Assembly (NCBI GenBank): GCA_001898485.1
Contig: MKTY01000016.1
Span: forward strand, 18,327-82,326
DNA from: Sphingobacteriales bacterium 46-32
GTDB lineage: Bacteria > Bacteroidota > Bacteroidia > Chitinophagales > Chitinophagaceae
Reading direction: 5' to 3'
Length of the DNA: 64,000 nucleotides
The notes beneath the pieces were generated by a model. It did not search any database, was not told the DNA's origin, and was given only the letters and a program-made list of their open reading frames with translations. A program made the position numbers and the translations under genes. Shown piece by piece: positions 1-8,795 of this stretch (positions within the stretch are counted from its first letter, which is position 1; each line of letters opens with the position of its first letter).

Positions 1-51
1 AAAGACCTGATTTCAATTTCCGGAAAATCAGATATTGATAATAATTCTTTT

Positions 52-95
52 AATCCCAAAGAGCATTTCGGCTGAAATGCTCTTTGGGATTTTGG
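52..95. terminator. Strong hairpin, probable bidirectional terminator
   Basis: A perfect 18-bp inverted repeat (52-69 with 74-91, loop GGCT) is followed by a short T run. It lies 3' of the minus-strand SDR gene and 3' of whatever plus-strand gene precedes the window. Its strength and position fit a rho-independent terminator shared by convergent genes. Confidence 0.75.
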
Positions 96-144
96 TATAT
101 TTCCCTTCACCTCACAAGAGTTGGGTTAAAAAGACTTCGTTTGA

Positions 145-1038
145 TTAAAAGTACCCTGCCGTTTTAATATCATCAATCAAACCCGGTTGCAGCGGCTGCC
201 AGCCTGTTTGCTCCATGGTCAGCGTAGCACTTGCCGGACAATCGATCTGCGCAAAATGAGTAAACCAGGCGAAATGATCCGCTGCCTCAGCAGCTGTTTT
301 ACTTACGAGTGAAACATTGAGTCCTGAAGCAATGGCGGCAGCTATTTCCCGAAACGGGATACCGCTTTCCGCTACGGCATGAAATATTTTCTGAGCCGGT
401 TGTTGCTCCACGATCAGCCGATATAATACGGCTGCGTCGAGTCGATGCACGGCCGGCCACTGATTAAGTCCCTGCCCGACATAAGCCGATAAACCCTTGT
501 TGCGCGCGATATCAATCAGCATGGGCACAAATCCATGATCACCCCTGCCATGCACACTTGGAGGCAACCGAACCAGGTACGCATTCACGCCCATATCTGC
601 TGCTGTACGCACGGCCTCGTCGGTCGCTACCCGGGGTATTTGCGCTGCATCAGCCACAGGACTATCCTGTTCTGTAACCGGCCGGTTAAAGCCACTCATC
701 AGCCCGATGCCGCTGGTAACGACCAGTGGCCGCGAAGAGCCTGCCAATACCGCCGCCAGGGCACCTATCACCTTACGATCGGTCTCACAGTTTTCTTTGA
801 ACCTGGTAAAATCGTGATTAAACGCGGTATGAATAACCGCATCACATTCAGCCGCCCCCTTTGTGATACTTTCCAGATCGCCGAGATCACCCCGATGCAC
901 CTCCGCACCCGATGCCAGCAGCTTTTGTGCTGCCTCCTCTGAACGAACCATACCCAGTACACGATGACCTGCCGTCATCAGTTCCTGCACCACAGCAGAA
1001 CCTACGAAGCCCGAAGCTCCTGTAACAAATACATGCAT
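145..1038 (-). CDS. NAD(P)-dependent epimerase / extended SDR-like protein
   Basis: A 297-residue Rossmann protein with the nucleotide-binding signature TGASGFVG at residues 6-13 and an Asp-rich second strand region (GDLGD), as in NAD(P)-dependent epimerases and NmrA-like reductases. The usual catalytic YxxxK is not evident where expected; the region reads VATDEAVRTAADMG. It may therefore be an atypical reductase or a redox sensor, and the substrate cannot be told. It is cytoplasmic, with no signal peptide. It lies 72 bp downstream of a Crp/Fnr-family gene on the same strand, and that gap contains a perfect palindrome (1088-1101), so control by the neighbouring regulator is plausible. Confidence 0.85.
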   Translation of the reverse strand: MHVFVTGASGFVGSAVVQELMTAGHRVLGMVRSEEAAQKLLASGAEVHRGDLGDLESITKGAAECDAVIHTAFNHDFTRFKENCETDRKVIGALAAVLAGSSRPLVVTSGIGLMSGFNRPVTEQDSPVADAAQIPRVATDEAVRTAADMGVNAYLVRLPPSVHGRGDHGFVPMLIDIARNKGLSAYVGQGLNQWPAVHRLDAAVLYRLIVEQQPAQKIFHAVAESGIPFREIAAAIASGLNVSLVSKTAAEAADHFAWFTHFAQIDCPASATLTMEQTGWQPLQPGLIDDIKTAGYF

Positions 1039-1087
1039 ATACGTTGCTGTTTTTGCACGAAGTTCCGCCGGTCGTTTTTGCCAAACA

Positions 1088-1101
1088 TGGTCATTTGACC
1101 A
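1088..1101. promoter_or_regulatory. Palindrome TGGTCA-TT-TGACCA, candidate Crp/Fnr-type operator
   Basis: A perfect 6-bp inverted repeat with a 2-bp spacer lies between the Crp/Fnr-family regulator gene and the SDR gene it precedes. Symmetric TG-rich half sites are typical of this regulator family. That the adjacent regulator binds here is inference. Confidence 0.45.
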
Positions 1102-1110
1102 AAATTTAGT

Positions 1111-1689
1111 TTAGCGGGCCCACTGTGCGTGACGAATACGGGTAAGCGTCTTCAGGGATATGCCGAGGTAAGCTGCAATCATACGCAGCGGCAAACGAGC
1201 CAGCAAAGAGGGATTGGTCCGCACAAACTCTTCATACCGCTCTTCGGGAGTAGCTCCCAGCGCAGTTTGCAGACGTTGGCGGCTGCTATAGATATTACGG
1301 GAAATAAGTTGTTCGGCATACTTTTTTAACGCGGGAAAATCTGCCAGCAGCCGGTCAAAATCGTTCTTGTGCCAGAGCAGCACCTCACTGTTCTCCACAG
1401 CAGAAATATAATACCGCGATGGTATCTGCTGATCATAACTTTCAGCATCGAGGGTCCAGTTCATTTCTGGTGAAAACTGCAGGATAGTTTCATTGCCTCC
1501 ATCCGAAACACTATAGGTTCGTAACAATCCTTTTAGCACAAAGACCTTATGCCGGCAAATTTCGCCAGGCATCAGTAATTGCTCATTGCGGCGCAGCCGG
1601 CGGCCAATAGCCTTTGAACGGATCTGCTTGAGCATTTCCTCACCCATACCCGCTTCCTTAGCCAGGTATTGTTCGAATAAATCTGCCAT
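1111..1689 (-). CDS. Crp/Fnr-family transcriptional regulator
   Basis: A 192-residue protein with an N-terminal cyclic-nucleotide-binding-type beta-roll (about 25-115, including the LMPGEICRHKVFVLKGLLRTY region) and a C-terminal helix-turn-helix (LPLRMIAAYLGISLKTLTRI, about 165-185). The length is normal for short Bacteroidota Crp/Fnr proteins that sense unknown ligands. No cysteine cluster for an Fe-S centre is visible, so it is not a classic Fnr. The ATG is 7 bp downstream of a TAnnTTTG -7 element, so the transcript may have almost no leader. The SDR gene downstream is its likely target or operon partner. Confidence 0.88.
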   Translation of the reverse strand: MADLFEQYLAKEAGMGEEMLKQIRSKAIGRRLRRNEQLLMPGEICRHKVFVLKGLLRTYSVSDGGNETILQFSPEMNWTLDAESYDQQIPSRYYISAVENSEVLLWHKNDFDRLLADFPALKKYAEQLISRNIYSSRQRLQTALGATPEERYEEFVRTNPSLLARLPLRMIAAYLGISLKTLTRIRHAQWAR

Positions 1690-1696
1690 TACCCGG

Positions 1697-1726
1697 CAAA
1701 GGTACTAAAGTATGCATCACCCCAAA
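1697..1726 (-). promoter_or_regulatory. Bacteroidota-type promoter of the Crp/Fnr gene
   Basis: On the minus strand a TTTG element (1726-1723) is separated by 18 nt from TACCTTTG (1704-1697), matching the Bacteroidota -33/-7 consensus TTTG and TAnnTTTG. It ends 7 bp before the start codon. Confidence 0.6.
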
Positions 1727-2092
1727 TGCGAGCGGTAGGTTTATGCCTGATCATCGATCCAGCTATGCCGGGTAATCCTGACCGATGACCCGCCAGGTAA
1801 TTGTTTCCTCATCCATGCCTGCTGCGATGCTGCTTCATTCACAACCCGGGCTCATGAGAGACACAGTCGTCTGACCGGTTTAATCAACTCCCCGGTATAC
1901 ATTCCCTGTTATTGATAGGTGAAAAGCTCAACCCGTCTAACAATTGGACCATGGCTAAAGAAGAGGAAATATCTTTGCGCACCGGTCAGTTATCCGGAAC
2001 AACCATCCACAGCTGATCATATTGTAAAACATTCACCGAAGCAACCCTGCCCCGGTGAAACATATCTTCATTACAGAAACGCAGCCGCTGTT
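1727..2092. other. Intergenic region without a recognised gene
   Basis: About 365 bp lie between the Crp/Fnr promoter and the likely start of the next membrane protein. The reading frame of that protein stays open back to 1919, but the upstream part has no domain-like content. No tRNA, repeat or hairpin of note was seen. Confidence 0.4.
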
Positions 2093-2752
2093 ATGCCTGT
2101 CAAAAAAATACACTTCGTCTCGGGAATTATTTTAGCCATTTTCATTCATGCCCATCTGTTTAATCATCTTGCCAGTATTGCAGGAGTAAACCGGCATCTT
2201 GAAATCATGAATAGATTAAGGACTTTTTACCGTCACCCACTTGTTGAAACAGTATTGTTGGCCGCAATTTGCTTTCAGATTGTAACCGGCCTGAAACTGG
2301 CCGGGACTAAAAGAAAAATGGCCGTCACATTTTTTGAAAAATTACAGGTATGGACGGGCCTCTATCTGAGTTTCTTCTTTATTATTCATTTAAGTGCAGT
2401 CCTGATTGGCCGCGGCTTACTGCATTTGGATACCAATTTCTATTTTGGTGCTGCAGGATTAAACAGTTTCCCCGCCAACCTGTTCTTTATTCCCTATTAT
2501 GCGCTGGCGATACTCTCTTTTTATGGCCATATTGCAGCGGTACATCAAAAAAAAGTAAAGCGTTCCTGTTTCTATCTCTCACCCAGGCATCAGTCATTCT
2601 TATTGCTGGCTTTCGGATTTTGCCTGGCGGTGCTCATTCTTTACGGATTCACCAACGGCTTTAAAGGTGTTAAAATACCCGCTGACTATGAAGTACTGAC
2701 TGGTAAACACTTGTTTTCAGCCGCATTCGGACACTGGAATGCCTCCGGGTGA
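2093..2752 (+). CDS. Multi-pass membrane protein, cytochrome-b-like
   Basis: The frame is open from 1919, but the ATG at 2093 (MPVKKIHFVSGI) begins just before the first membrane helix and is the likelier start, giving 219 residues. About five hydrophobic segments carry conserved-looking histidines (HAHLFNHL, FYRHP, IIHLSAV, YGHIAAVH). That pattern, plus FQIVTGLKL, resembles the haem-binding membrane anchors of succinate dehydrogenase / fumarate reductase. No flavoprotein or iron-sulfur subunit is nearby, so this is an orphan relative of unknown partner. It has no operon neighbours on its strand. Confidence 0.6.
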   Translation: MPVKKIHFVSGIILAIFIHAHLFNHLASIAGVNRHLEIMNRLRTFYRHPLVETVLLAAICFQIVTGLKLAGTKRKMAVTFFEKLQVWTGLYLSFFFIIHLSAVLIGRGLLHLDTNFYFGAAGLNSFPANLFFIPYYALAILSFYGHIAAVHQKKVKRSCFYLSPRHQSFLLLAFGFCLAVLILYGFTNGFKGVKIPADYEVLTGKHLFSAAFGHWNASG

Positions 2753-2811
2753 AGCCTTCGTTATATGCCTGCCCTGAACGTATATACCTCAGATTTGGCG
2801 TAAATTAACAG

Positions 2812-2847
2812 TACCAATTTTGGTAATTTTAAATAACTATAAATTTG
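2812..2847 (+). promoter_or_regulatory. Promoter and palindromic operator of the parDE locus
   Basis: TTTG (2819-2822), a 17-nt spacer and TAAATTTG (2840-2847) form a Bacteroidota -33/-7 promoter just before parD. The palindrome TACCAA-TT-TTGGTA (2812-2825) overlaps the -33 element. Autorepression by the antitoxin is standard for ParD and is the likely role. Confidence 0.6.
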
Positions 2848-2851
2848 ACTC

Positions 2852-3103
2852 ATGGGAAGAAACATATCGATATCACTGGGGGAGCATTTTGAGAATTTTG
2901 TTGACAAAGGAGTCTCTTCTGGCCGTTTCAAAAACGCAAGCGAAGTGATCCGTGCAGGTCTTCGTCTTTTGGAAGAAGAAGAAAACAAAATTGCCTCCCT
3001 AAAGATTGCCATTGTAGAAGGCATTGACAGTCGCAGAGTCAAACAATTTGACCCCAAAAAACATCTTTCCAGTTTAAAAGCTGCAAAACGAAAAAATGCT
3101 TAG
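2852..3103 (+). CDS. parD: ParD-family type II antitoxin
   Basis: An 83-residue ribbon-helix-helix protein. The N-terminal strand ISISLGEHFENFV and the following SGRFKNASEVIRAGLRLLEEEE are hallmarks of the ParD/CC2985 antitoxin family, which binds DNA as a dimer and neutralises a ParE gyrase poison through its C-terminal tail. The stop codon overlaps the start of a broken parE (3096). With its toxin dead, this antitoxin is an orphan that may still repress its own promoter or cross-protect against another ParE. Confidence 0.88.
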   Translation: MGRNISISLGEHFENFVDKGVSSGRFKNASEVIRAGLRLLEEEENKIASLKIAIVEGIDSRRVKQFDPKKHLSSLKAAKRKNA

Positions 3104-3290
3104 TTATGTCCTGACCAACAAGGCACCTGAAGACTTATTCAGGATTTAGGACTATATCTTTGAAATTTGGTCACAATATCAGTCGATTATCATCTTCATC
3201 ACAGCTTAAATGCAGTTGCACTACTACGAAAATACAGGATCAGAATACTACACAGATGGATAGGATGCAACACATTGTTCACTGTCTCAC
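3096..3290 (+). pseudogene. parE: ParE toxin, inactivated by nonsense and frameshift mutations
   Basis: Starting at the ATG at 3096 (8-nt overlap with parD) the frame reads MLSYVLTNKAPEDLFRI, then TAG at 3147-3149, then DYIFEIWSQYQ. ParE proteins have Trp after this Ile (IWxYT), so a single TGG to TAG change explains the stop. Just after the YQ codons the frame must shift to continue as DYHLHHSLNAVALLRKYRIR, which fits the ParE helix following WxxxQ. Further decay follows, and the 3' end is set only roughly. The toxin cannot be made as a full protein. Confidence 0.75.
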
Positions 3291-4285
3291 TTTTTAAAGT
3301 ATTTTTCAATAAAGAACTTATCTGTTAAAAATCTATTCCGCCAGTCAGGGTTTAACTTATCCAGCAAAAGCCCCTCAGAAAAACCAATTGCATAAAAACA
3401 AACGCGTTTATCAACCTCCAGCTTTAGCTTGATAAGACTGCTTTTTTCTTTTAGCCAAAACTCCTCTTTGTATGCCGGAAATGAAATAAAATCATTCAAT
3501 CCAGCCATCTCCTTTGATGGAGTATAGCTGTCTAATGCCTGCAAAAATTTATACTCGGTATATCTTGCAATACCCTCCTGCCAAATCTGAAATGAAAAAT
3601 ACCTGTAATCGGCTTCATTGAGAAGCTTTTTGAATTTATTGCGTTCGGCAAAATAAGCCCTGAAATCTTTTTTAAAGCTGCTTCCGTTGATGTGTAAAAG
3701 CGCTTTTTGTAATGCCCCTGTGTATTTTTTGTATTGATTAACAATAACCAAACTATCGTAAGGAAAGGCATAATTTAATTGCCACATCCCGGTTTGGTCG
3801 CCACCAGATAGCCCAAGTTTGTCGACGCTTTGGAAATAATCAGGATAGCTGTACTCGTATTGATGAAAATGCTCATGAAGTAAGGTTATTGTCCAGTCTG
3901 TTGATTTTTTACCCGTATTCTCTGGCGTGCCTACTACAATACAATTAACACCATTTACAGCTGGAAATGTAGCAAGATACCAGTTCGGAAATCGCCTTGC
4001 TCTGTAAAATATCCTGGTTTTTAAGAGACTGTCATTTTCAGAAAGTTTAAAATCGTCAGATGGATAAGGATGATTAATCAGAAATTCCACACTATCTGTG
4101 ACCAGCAAAACAACAAATGGAATGTCATTAATCCCTTTCCAGATAGGGTCGCCAAACTGATTTGAAATAGTAATCGCTTCCCTTATTCTGATTTTATCTT
4201 CATAGCGCATACGGGGATTTTGCTGCCCGAAAGAAACAGCCAATACCCCCAGGAATGCCAAAATCAAGAATGCTGGTTTTTTCAT
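3287..4285 (-). CDS. Secreted HExxH metallopeptidase-like protein
   Basis: I chose the ATG at 4285 because MKKPAFLILAFLGVLAVSFG is a clear signal peptide; the frame is open to 4330. The 332-residue product has HEHFH at 137-141 and a downstream glutamate-rich helix WQEGIARYTEY (about 235-245). This is the layout of gluzincin zinc proteases, where two His and a distal Glu bind zinc and the motif Glu is catalytic. No known subfamily is recognised, and the substrate is unknown. It is the last gene of a minus-strand envelope cluster, 48 bp after the outer-membrane protein gene. Confidence 0.6.
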   Translation of the reverse strand: MKKPAFLILAFLGVLAVSFGQQNPRMRYEDKIRIREAITISNQFGDPIWKGINDIPFVVLLVTDSVEFLINHPYPSDDFKLSENDSLLKTRIFYRARRFPNWYLATFPAVNGVNCIVVGTPENTGKKSTDWTITLLHEHFHQYEYSYPDYFQSVDKLGLSGGDQTGMWQLNYAFPYDSLVIVNQYKKYTGALQKALLHINGSSFKKDFRAYFAERNKFKKLLNEADYRYFSFQIWQEGIARYTEYKFLQALDSYTPSKEMAGLNDFISFPAYKEEFWLKEKSSLIKLKLEVDKRVCFYAIGFSEGLLLDKLNPDWRNRFLTDKFFIEKYFKK

Positions 4286-4333
4286 AATTCGAAAGTCATG
4301 CTTTTGGTAGTATACAACTGTACTCAGCACGTT

Positions 4334-5017
4334 CTAAAATCTAAAATTTACACCAAATTGTCCATAAAAGGGAAGTAGTGGCTGAGATTTAAAATCCTGC
4401 TGCAAAATTCGTCCGGCTCTAAAAGTAATAGCTGTTTTTTTCATGGAATAGCCTCCCTGCAGCCCATAATAAAAATTGCCCCCCGTAGCAGGTACATACC
4501 AGCCGTCCTGTACATTGTCATAAATATTTTTCCTGAACCACTCACTATGCTTAAAGTTTGTAACGATGGCTTTATCAAAACCTGCTTCAGCACCTGCAAA
4601 CCATTTTTTCTTATAATAACCAAATGTTGCGGCCAGATCGCTTCCAAAATTGAAAATTCTTGCCGACTGATTGTGATAACGCCTGGATATACCCTGAATG
4701 CGTGCAGATAATTGAAAATGGTTGAACGCAGCAATCCGGATTTGAGCCCCCAGTCTTATCTTAAAATCATCTGCCAGCTTGCTTCCCGCCGGCATCGAGT
4801 ATTCGCCCCCTACCCATAAAGGAAATTTTTTAACGGGTATTAGCCGATGATAACCTACCCCGGCCGTTATGCCATATTCTGCACCCGCATTGGCATGCAG
4901 GAGATGCTTATTTTGTGCAGAAACGTTTTCCCAGTTTATAACCTGTGCGTATATTTTATGCTGAAAAACTAAAAAAACAGTACTTATTATAATTGATTTA
5001 AAAATAATCGTCTTCAT
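4334..5017 (-). CDS. Predicted outer-membrane beta-barrel protein
   Basis: A 227-residue protein with an N-terminal signal (MKTIIFKSIIISTVFLVFQ, then AQ) and alternating hydrophobic and aromatic strands, ending in YGQFGVNFRF, the aromatic C-terminal signature of outer-membrane barrels. No family name is assigned. It sits 8 bp after the hydrolase lipoprotein gene and before the metallopeptidase-like gene, so the three are probably co-transcribed and act at the outer membrane or periplasm. Confidence 0.65.
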   Translation of the reverse strand: MKTIIFKSIIISTVFLVFQHKIYAQVINWENVSAQNKHLLHANAGAEYGITAGVGYHRLIPVKKFPLWVGGEYSMPAGSKLADDFKIRLGAQIRIAAFNHFQLSARIQGISRRYHNQSARIFNFGSDLAATFGYYKKKWFAGAEAGFDKAIVTNFKHSEWFRKNIYDNVQDGWYVPATGGNFYYGLQGGYSMKKTAITFRAGRILQQDFKSQPLLPFYGQFGVNFRF

Positions 5018-5025
5018 GGGTACTT

Positions 5026-6060
5026 TTATAAAGATTGTATGTAAGAAATAATTTTAGGTTCCATTGTTTGTGTCCAGAAATTTATCTGATCCACCATTCC
5101 GGAATGCCCCACGCCCTGCGCTTTAAAGACTTCTTTATTTGGATAGGCCGATGAAATTTTTACGGCCCAGCTGTCAGGGTATGCCTTGTTATTACTGCTA
5201 TAGACAAATAATACTTTTTTTGAGAACTGATTGATCCCTGCCGAAAAATCAGGTTCAAGGTCCTGCCCTACTTCAAATGATGCAATATTGACTATTGCAC
5301 CGCTCCGGGATGAAACATAAGGTGGTGCATTATTACCCAAGTCGGATCCCGCATCGCCAACCATTTTGTTTACAGAACCCATCAGGCCCGCTTTATAGTC
5401 CAATATTTCGTGCTGGTCTTCTTTGCCTGTTATAAACTGATCGATATATGTGAAATCATTTAAAGCTTCACTCCACAATTTGAATGACCTTGATTCAGAA
5501 ACGTAATCAGTTATGTCATCCCATTTTAAACCTCCCGGCTCGGCTACAATTAAGCCATCTACTGCATGGGGATATTTACCTGCATACCCGGTTGCCAGTA
5601 TAGCTCCCCAGGACTGCCCCAACAGAATGACTTTTTGCGAACTGGTCGTTTTATAATGTGCGATCACTTCTTTCAACTCATCATAAAATATCTTATTAAT
5701 GGCATCAGTCCCCTGCGATTTATACCAGTTTTTGGGGAACCGTTGCGAAAGTCCGGAACCTCGCTGATCGTAAAAAACAACCCGATACCCTTTTGTTGCA
5801 AGTGTTTTACAATTAAGCATATACCGGTAATCGGATCCGGGGCCGCCATGAATACAAATAACCAGGTCACCATTTACCGGCCCGAAGGCTTCTGAATGCA
5901 GCTTTGCACCATTCACGGTTATTGCCGGAAGTGTAGCATCTTCCATAACTGTTTTTGGAACCAGGTTTCCGGCTTCACTGATATCCCTTTCCCTGCTGCA
6001 GGATAAACAGGACACTGAGAAAATCAGAACGGATAAATAAATGCTAAATGAACTTTTCAT
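5026..6060 (-). CDS. Alpha/beta-hydrolase lipoprotein, proline-iminopeptidase-like
   Basis: A 344-residue protein with a lipobox signal (VSCLSC, lipid-modified Cys near residue 18-21). The fold is shown by the oxyanion motif CIHGGPGSDY, the nucleophile elbow GQSWGA and the C-terminal catalytic histidine in GVGHSG. HGGPG plus GQSWG is typical of proline iminopeptidase-like hydrolases. Lipid anchoring places it in the periplasm or outer membrane, so it probably cleaves peptides or small esters there. It lies upstream of the barrel protein with an 8-bp gap. Confidence 0.8.
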   Translation of the reverse strand: MKSSFSIYLSVLIFSVSCLSCSRERDISEAGNLVPKTVMEDATLPAITVNGAKLHSEAFGPVNGDLVICIHGGPGSDYRYMLNCKTLATKGYRVVFYDQRGSGLSQRFPKNWYKSQGTDAINKIFYDELKEVIAHYKTTSSQKVILLGQSWGAILATGYAGKYPHAVDGLIVAEPGGLKWDDITDYVSESRSFKLWSEALNDFTYIDQFITGKEDQHEILDYKAGLMGSVNKMVGDAGSDLGNNAPPYVSSRSGAIVNIASFEVGQDLEPDFSAGINQFSKKVLFVYSSNNKAYPDSWAVKISSAYPNKEVFKAQGVGHSGMVDQINFWTQTMEPKIISYIQSL

Positions 6061-6099
6061 GCTATATACTTTTTATTATATGGTTAATCCCAACCTGTT

Positions 6100-6477
6100 C
6101 TATTGAAAAGTATATGACATGGCAGCGTTGGATACGGTATATACCTGCGACTTCACCACCTGATTATCGACTAGTATTTCCAGCTTTACAGTCTGCGCAG
6201 GATTGACAAAATATCCCAGGGTTATAATATCGTATTTATCCACAGTCTTTGTAATAGTTTTCGTAAATGGTAATGCCGGGTTATCAACACTCGACAGTCC
6301 GCCTGTTTCGTTATCATACGTTATAGATACAAGCTTATTAGTCGTCGTACTACTAACCCTGTACGTGATATTAACCTGCTTAGGGTAAGACTCATTGGTA
6401 TCCGAATCCGATCTGCTGCAAGAGGCGAAAAACAATAACAATAGCCCAATAAAAAGAGATGCTTTAACTGATTTCAT
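6100..6477 (-). CDS. Small lipoprotein, unknown function
   Basis: A 125-residue protein with a lipobox (LFFASC, Cys at about 20), then a short linker and an all-beta domain with regularly spaced V-x-Y and T-x-T strands ending SYTFQ. The architecture resembles small MmpS-like periplasmic beta domains, but the match is weak. It is the first gene of the minus-strand envelope cluster, 39 bp upstream of the hydrolase lipoprotein. Confidence 0.65.
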   Translation of the reverse strand: MKSVKASLFIGLLLLFFASCSRSDSDTNESYPKQVNITYRVSSTTTNKLVSITYDNETGGLSSVDNPALPFTKTITKTVDKYDIITLGYFVNPAQTVKLEILVDNQVVKSQVYTVSNAAMSYTFQ

Positions 6478-6563
6478 TTTTTGGTGTTTAAAGATTACAT
6501 ATAAAAAACATTACCTGTTAACTCATTTACAAACCGCTGTATTTATTCATGCCCGGCTAACAT

Positions 6564-6983
6564 TTACATGCGAGGCCAGTGCCAGGCTTTCCATACAATA
6601 ATTGCGGTAAGTATGCTTTCTAAAAAAGCCAGCATCACATAAAATATTCTCCACTCACTAAGAGATGAAGCGCCTACCAATAAAGTGAACAAGGTCAGGA
6701 ATGCAGCAATTGAAATATTTAAGATCCTGTTCCATTTTGGCTTCATCATCAGCGAAAGGAAAATCATGAGCGATGGAAGTGTCAAAATAATAGTAGCAGA
6801 AAGCAGTTTGTAAGGAGTATTCAGCAGGTTTTGCCCGTTTAGCAGTCCCTGTGTTTTTCCGGGAACATACAACTCAAAATAGTCGCCATAGATGTAAAGA
6901 AACATCACGGAGGCCCAAAGCCCCGAAAGCACCAGTTTTACATTGATTTTATAATCTTCGTATCGCATTTCTTTATACTTCAT
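6564..6983 (-). CDS. Four-helix membrane protein (DUF6326-like)
   Basis: A 139-residue protein with four hydrophobic segments and the N-terminal pattern LSGLWASVMFLYIYGDYFELYVPG, which resembles the DUF6326 family. The function of that family is unknown. Its start overlaps the end of the DUF4386 gene by 11 bp, so the two are translated together. A second Met at residue 6 (MRYEDYK) is an alternative start. Confidence 0.6.
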   Translation of the reverse strand: MKYKEMRYEDYKINVKLVLSGLWASVMFLYIYGDYFELYVPGKTQGLLNGQNLLNTPYKLLSATIILTLPSLMIFLSLMMKPKWNRILNISIAAFLTLFTLLVGASSLSEWRIFYVMLAFLESILTAIIVWKAWHWPRM

Positions 6984-7668
6984 TTCTTTTTATTTTAAAA
7001 CCAATAATCAGCAGCCAAAGACATATTCCTATTTCTGCAACTGCCGGAAACATACGGGCATATTTCCCCACTCCTGATTTTGAGTAATTTTCGACTAACG
7101 TATTTCCGGTAAAATTTACCAGGTAGCCAATACAGCCTAACATCAATAAAATGCCAAAAAGTTTCGGTATAAATCCTGATCGGTAAACCAGCAACCCAAA
7201 CGGAAAAAGCCAAAGACCCCAAAATACGGTTGCCAGCAAAATCCCGTCGTTGTACTGATGGAGAGAAAACATTAACCGGTTTTGTAAATCCCCGGTAGAT
7301 ACTCCCTGCAGAAAGGGTTCTTTAGCCGTGAGTGTCAATGCTGCATATTTATGCTGTAAATTGATGAACGATAAAGGCACACTTACTAATGCCAGTATCA
7401 CCATTGCCCTTGCATGCGATTCATTGACAGTTCTCAAAAGCCGGTACAAAACAAGTGGCAAAAAAGCAAATGCCACATAACAGACAATGCTGCTGTAAAT
7501 CCCCCACCTGAATAAGGAAGAACCCGCTGCGATGTTATTGAATGTTGCACCGCTATCGCCCCAGTCAATAAGCTTTTGCGGTACATAGGCCAGGCTAAAC
7601 ATACCTGTGATTACTACAACCAGGTACACGAGCCCGGCAATCCTCGCTGTATTTTTATTTGTTTTCAT
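6973..7668 (-). CDS. DUF4386-family membrane protein
   Basis: The ATG at 7668 (MKTNKNTARIAGLVYLVV) matches the usual N-terminus of DUF4386 proteins and gives 231 residues; the frame is open to 7695. Six or so membrane helices are visible. Diagnostic stretches are ARIAGLVYL near the start and HQYNDGILLATVFWGLWLFPFG in the second half. The role of the family is unknown. It pairs with the downstream small membrane protein by an 11-bp overlap. Confidence 0.75.
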   Translation of the reverse strand: MKTNKNTARIAGLVYLVVVITGMFSLAYVPQKLIDWGDSGATFNNIAAGSSLFRWGIYSSIVCYVAFAFLPLVLYRLLRTVNESHARAMVILALVSVPLSFINLQHKYAALTLTAKEPFLQGVSTGDLQNRLMFSLHQYNDGILLATVFWGLWLFPFGLLVYRSGFIPKLFGILLMLGCIGYLVNFTGNTLVENYSKSGVGKYARMFPAVAEIGICLWLLIIGFKIKRNEV

Positions 7669-7705
7669 ATTTCTTTGAATGAACGAGGCATTCATGAATT
7701 ATTTC

Positions 7706-8545
7706 CTAATTATTGGCTTCTTCTAATAAAATAGTCCAAATCGTGTCCTTAAACTTTTCAGTAAACGGTGAAAAATGGCCAATTTTCACCGTCTTAAAAC
7801 TTGCAGGAAAAAAGTGCAGTCGTTTTACAGGTGCACCCGAAAATCTTTCGGTCATCCATTCAACAGATTTTTTGGGGGCAAAAAAATCATCCTCTATACT
7901 TATGGAGGTGAGTTCGCATTTTATGCTGTCGAAATAGAGGTCATCAGAAGATATGCCGTCAAATAAATAATTACTGCTTCTGCACCATTTAGCCCATTCT
8001 TCTGCAATATTTTTGGGTAAATTTTCCATTCTGCTGAACTTTTTGGAAGGGAAAAAACCAAACCCCTTTGTGAGTACAGGAATCAGCAAGTACCAATATA
8101 CCCACACTCTTAACCGGTTTACACCTTTCCAGAATTTCCAGTAACCCGATTGTGCAGCTACCAGCACTATTTTATCTGCCTTCAACGATGATGGTGCCAA
8201 CCCGATTAACTGACCGCCAATGCTATGACCCAAAAGAATTAGTTTATGACCGGGAAAAGTCTCAATAGCATATTTAATAACGGCCTCCAGATCCCTGTTT
8301 CCCCAACTCAATAAGCGGCACTTCTCATCCCTGATATTTCCCTGCAAAGATTTTCCGATACCTGTATAATCAAATGTGATTGTTGAAATACCCTTATCCT
8401 GAAAGAACTCCGCAATCTTTCTATAAAAGGATTGCAACACTCCCGTTGCGGATACGATAATCAATACCTTATCGGAGCCTGTAGCCGTATATAAATTACA
8501 TCCGATGGTATGATCCTTATCTGTATTGATTTGAACTAATTGCAT
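7706..8545 (-). CDS. Alpha/beta-hydrolase (serine aminopeptidase S33-like)
   Basis: The frame opens at 8674, but the Met at 8545 (MQLVQINTDKDHTIGCNLY) starts at the usual first strand of the fold; the residues before it look like leader sequence. The resulting 279-residue protein has the nucleophile elbow GHSIGG, a GIGKS turn and a C-terminal KIGHFSPF histidine, all as in cytoplasmic S33-type lipases and hydrolases. The substrate is unknown. It is divergent from the LytS-type kinase gene. Confidence 0.75.
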   Translation of the reverse strand: MQLVQINTDKDHTIGCNLYTATGSDKVLIIVSATGVLQSFYRKIAEFFQDKGISTITFDYTGIGKSLQGNIRDEKCRLLSWGNRDLEAVIKYAIETFPGHKLILLGHSIGGQLIGLAPSSLKADKIVLVAAQSGYWKFWKGVNRLRVWVYWYLLIPVLTKGFGFFPSKKFSRMENLPKNIAEEWAKWCRSSNYLFDGISSDDLYFDSIKCELTSISIEDDFFAPKKSVEWMTERFSGAPVKRLHFFPASFKTVKIGHFSPFTEKFKDTIWTILLEEANN

Positions 8546-8795
8546 TGAAGAATCGTAATTAGGATGCAATTTTGAGTAAATAATAACTCCAAAAAAGGCT
8601 GCGTCTATGGAAAACGGGTTTTTGTAAACAGAAGTGCAAAATTCCTCAACAAGGAAAACCGGTGCTGAGCACAACTAATTATATCCGGATTCTGCTGGTT
8701 TATGAAATCATGCAGTTTATTGACACCAACCGCTTTTCGTTCGCTTTTTAAGTAAATAAGAAAGTTTTGGGTACTTTTAATACACAAATACAGGG

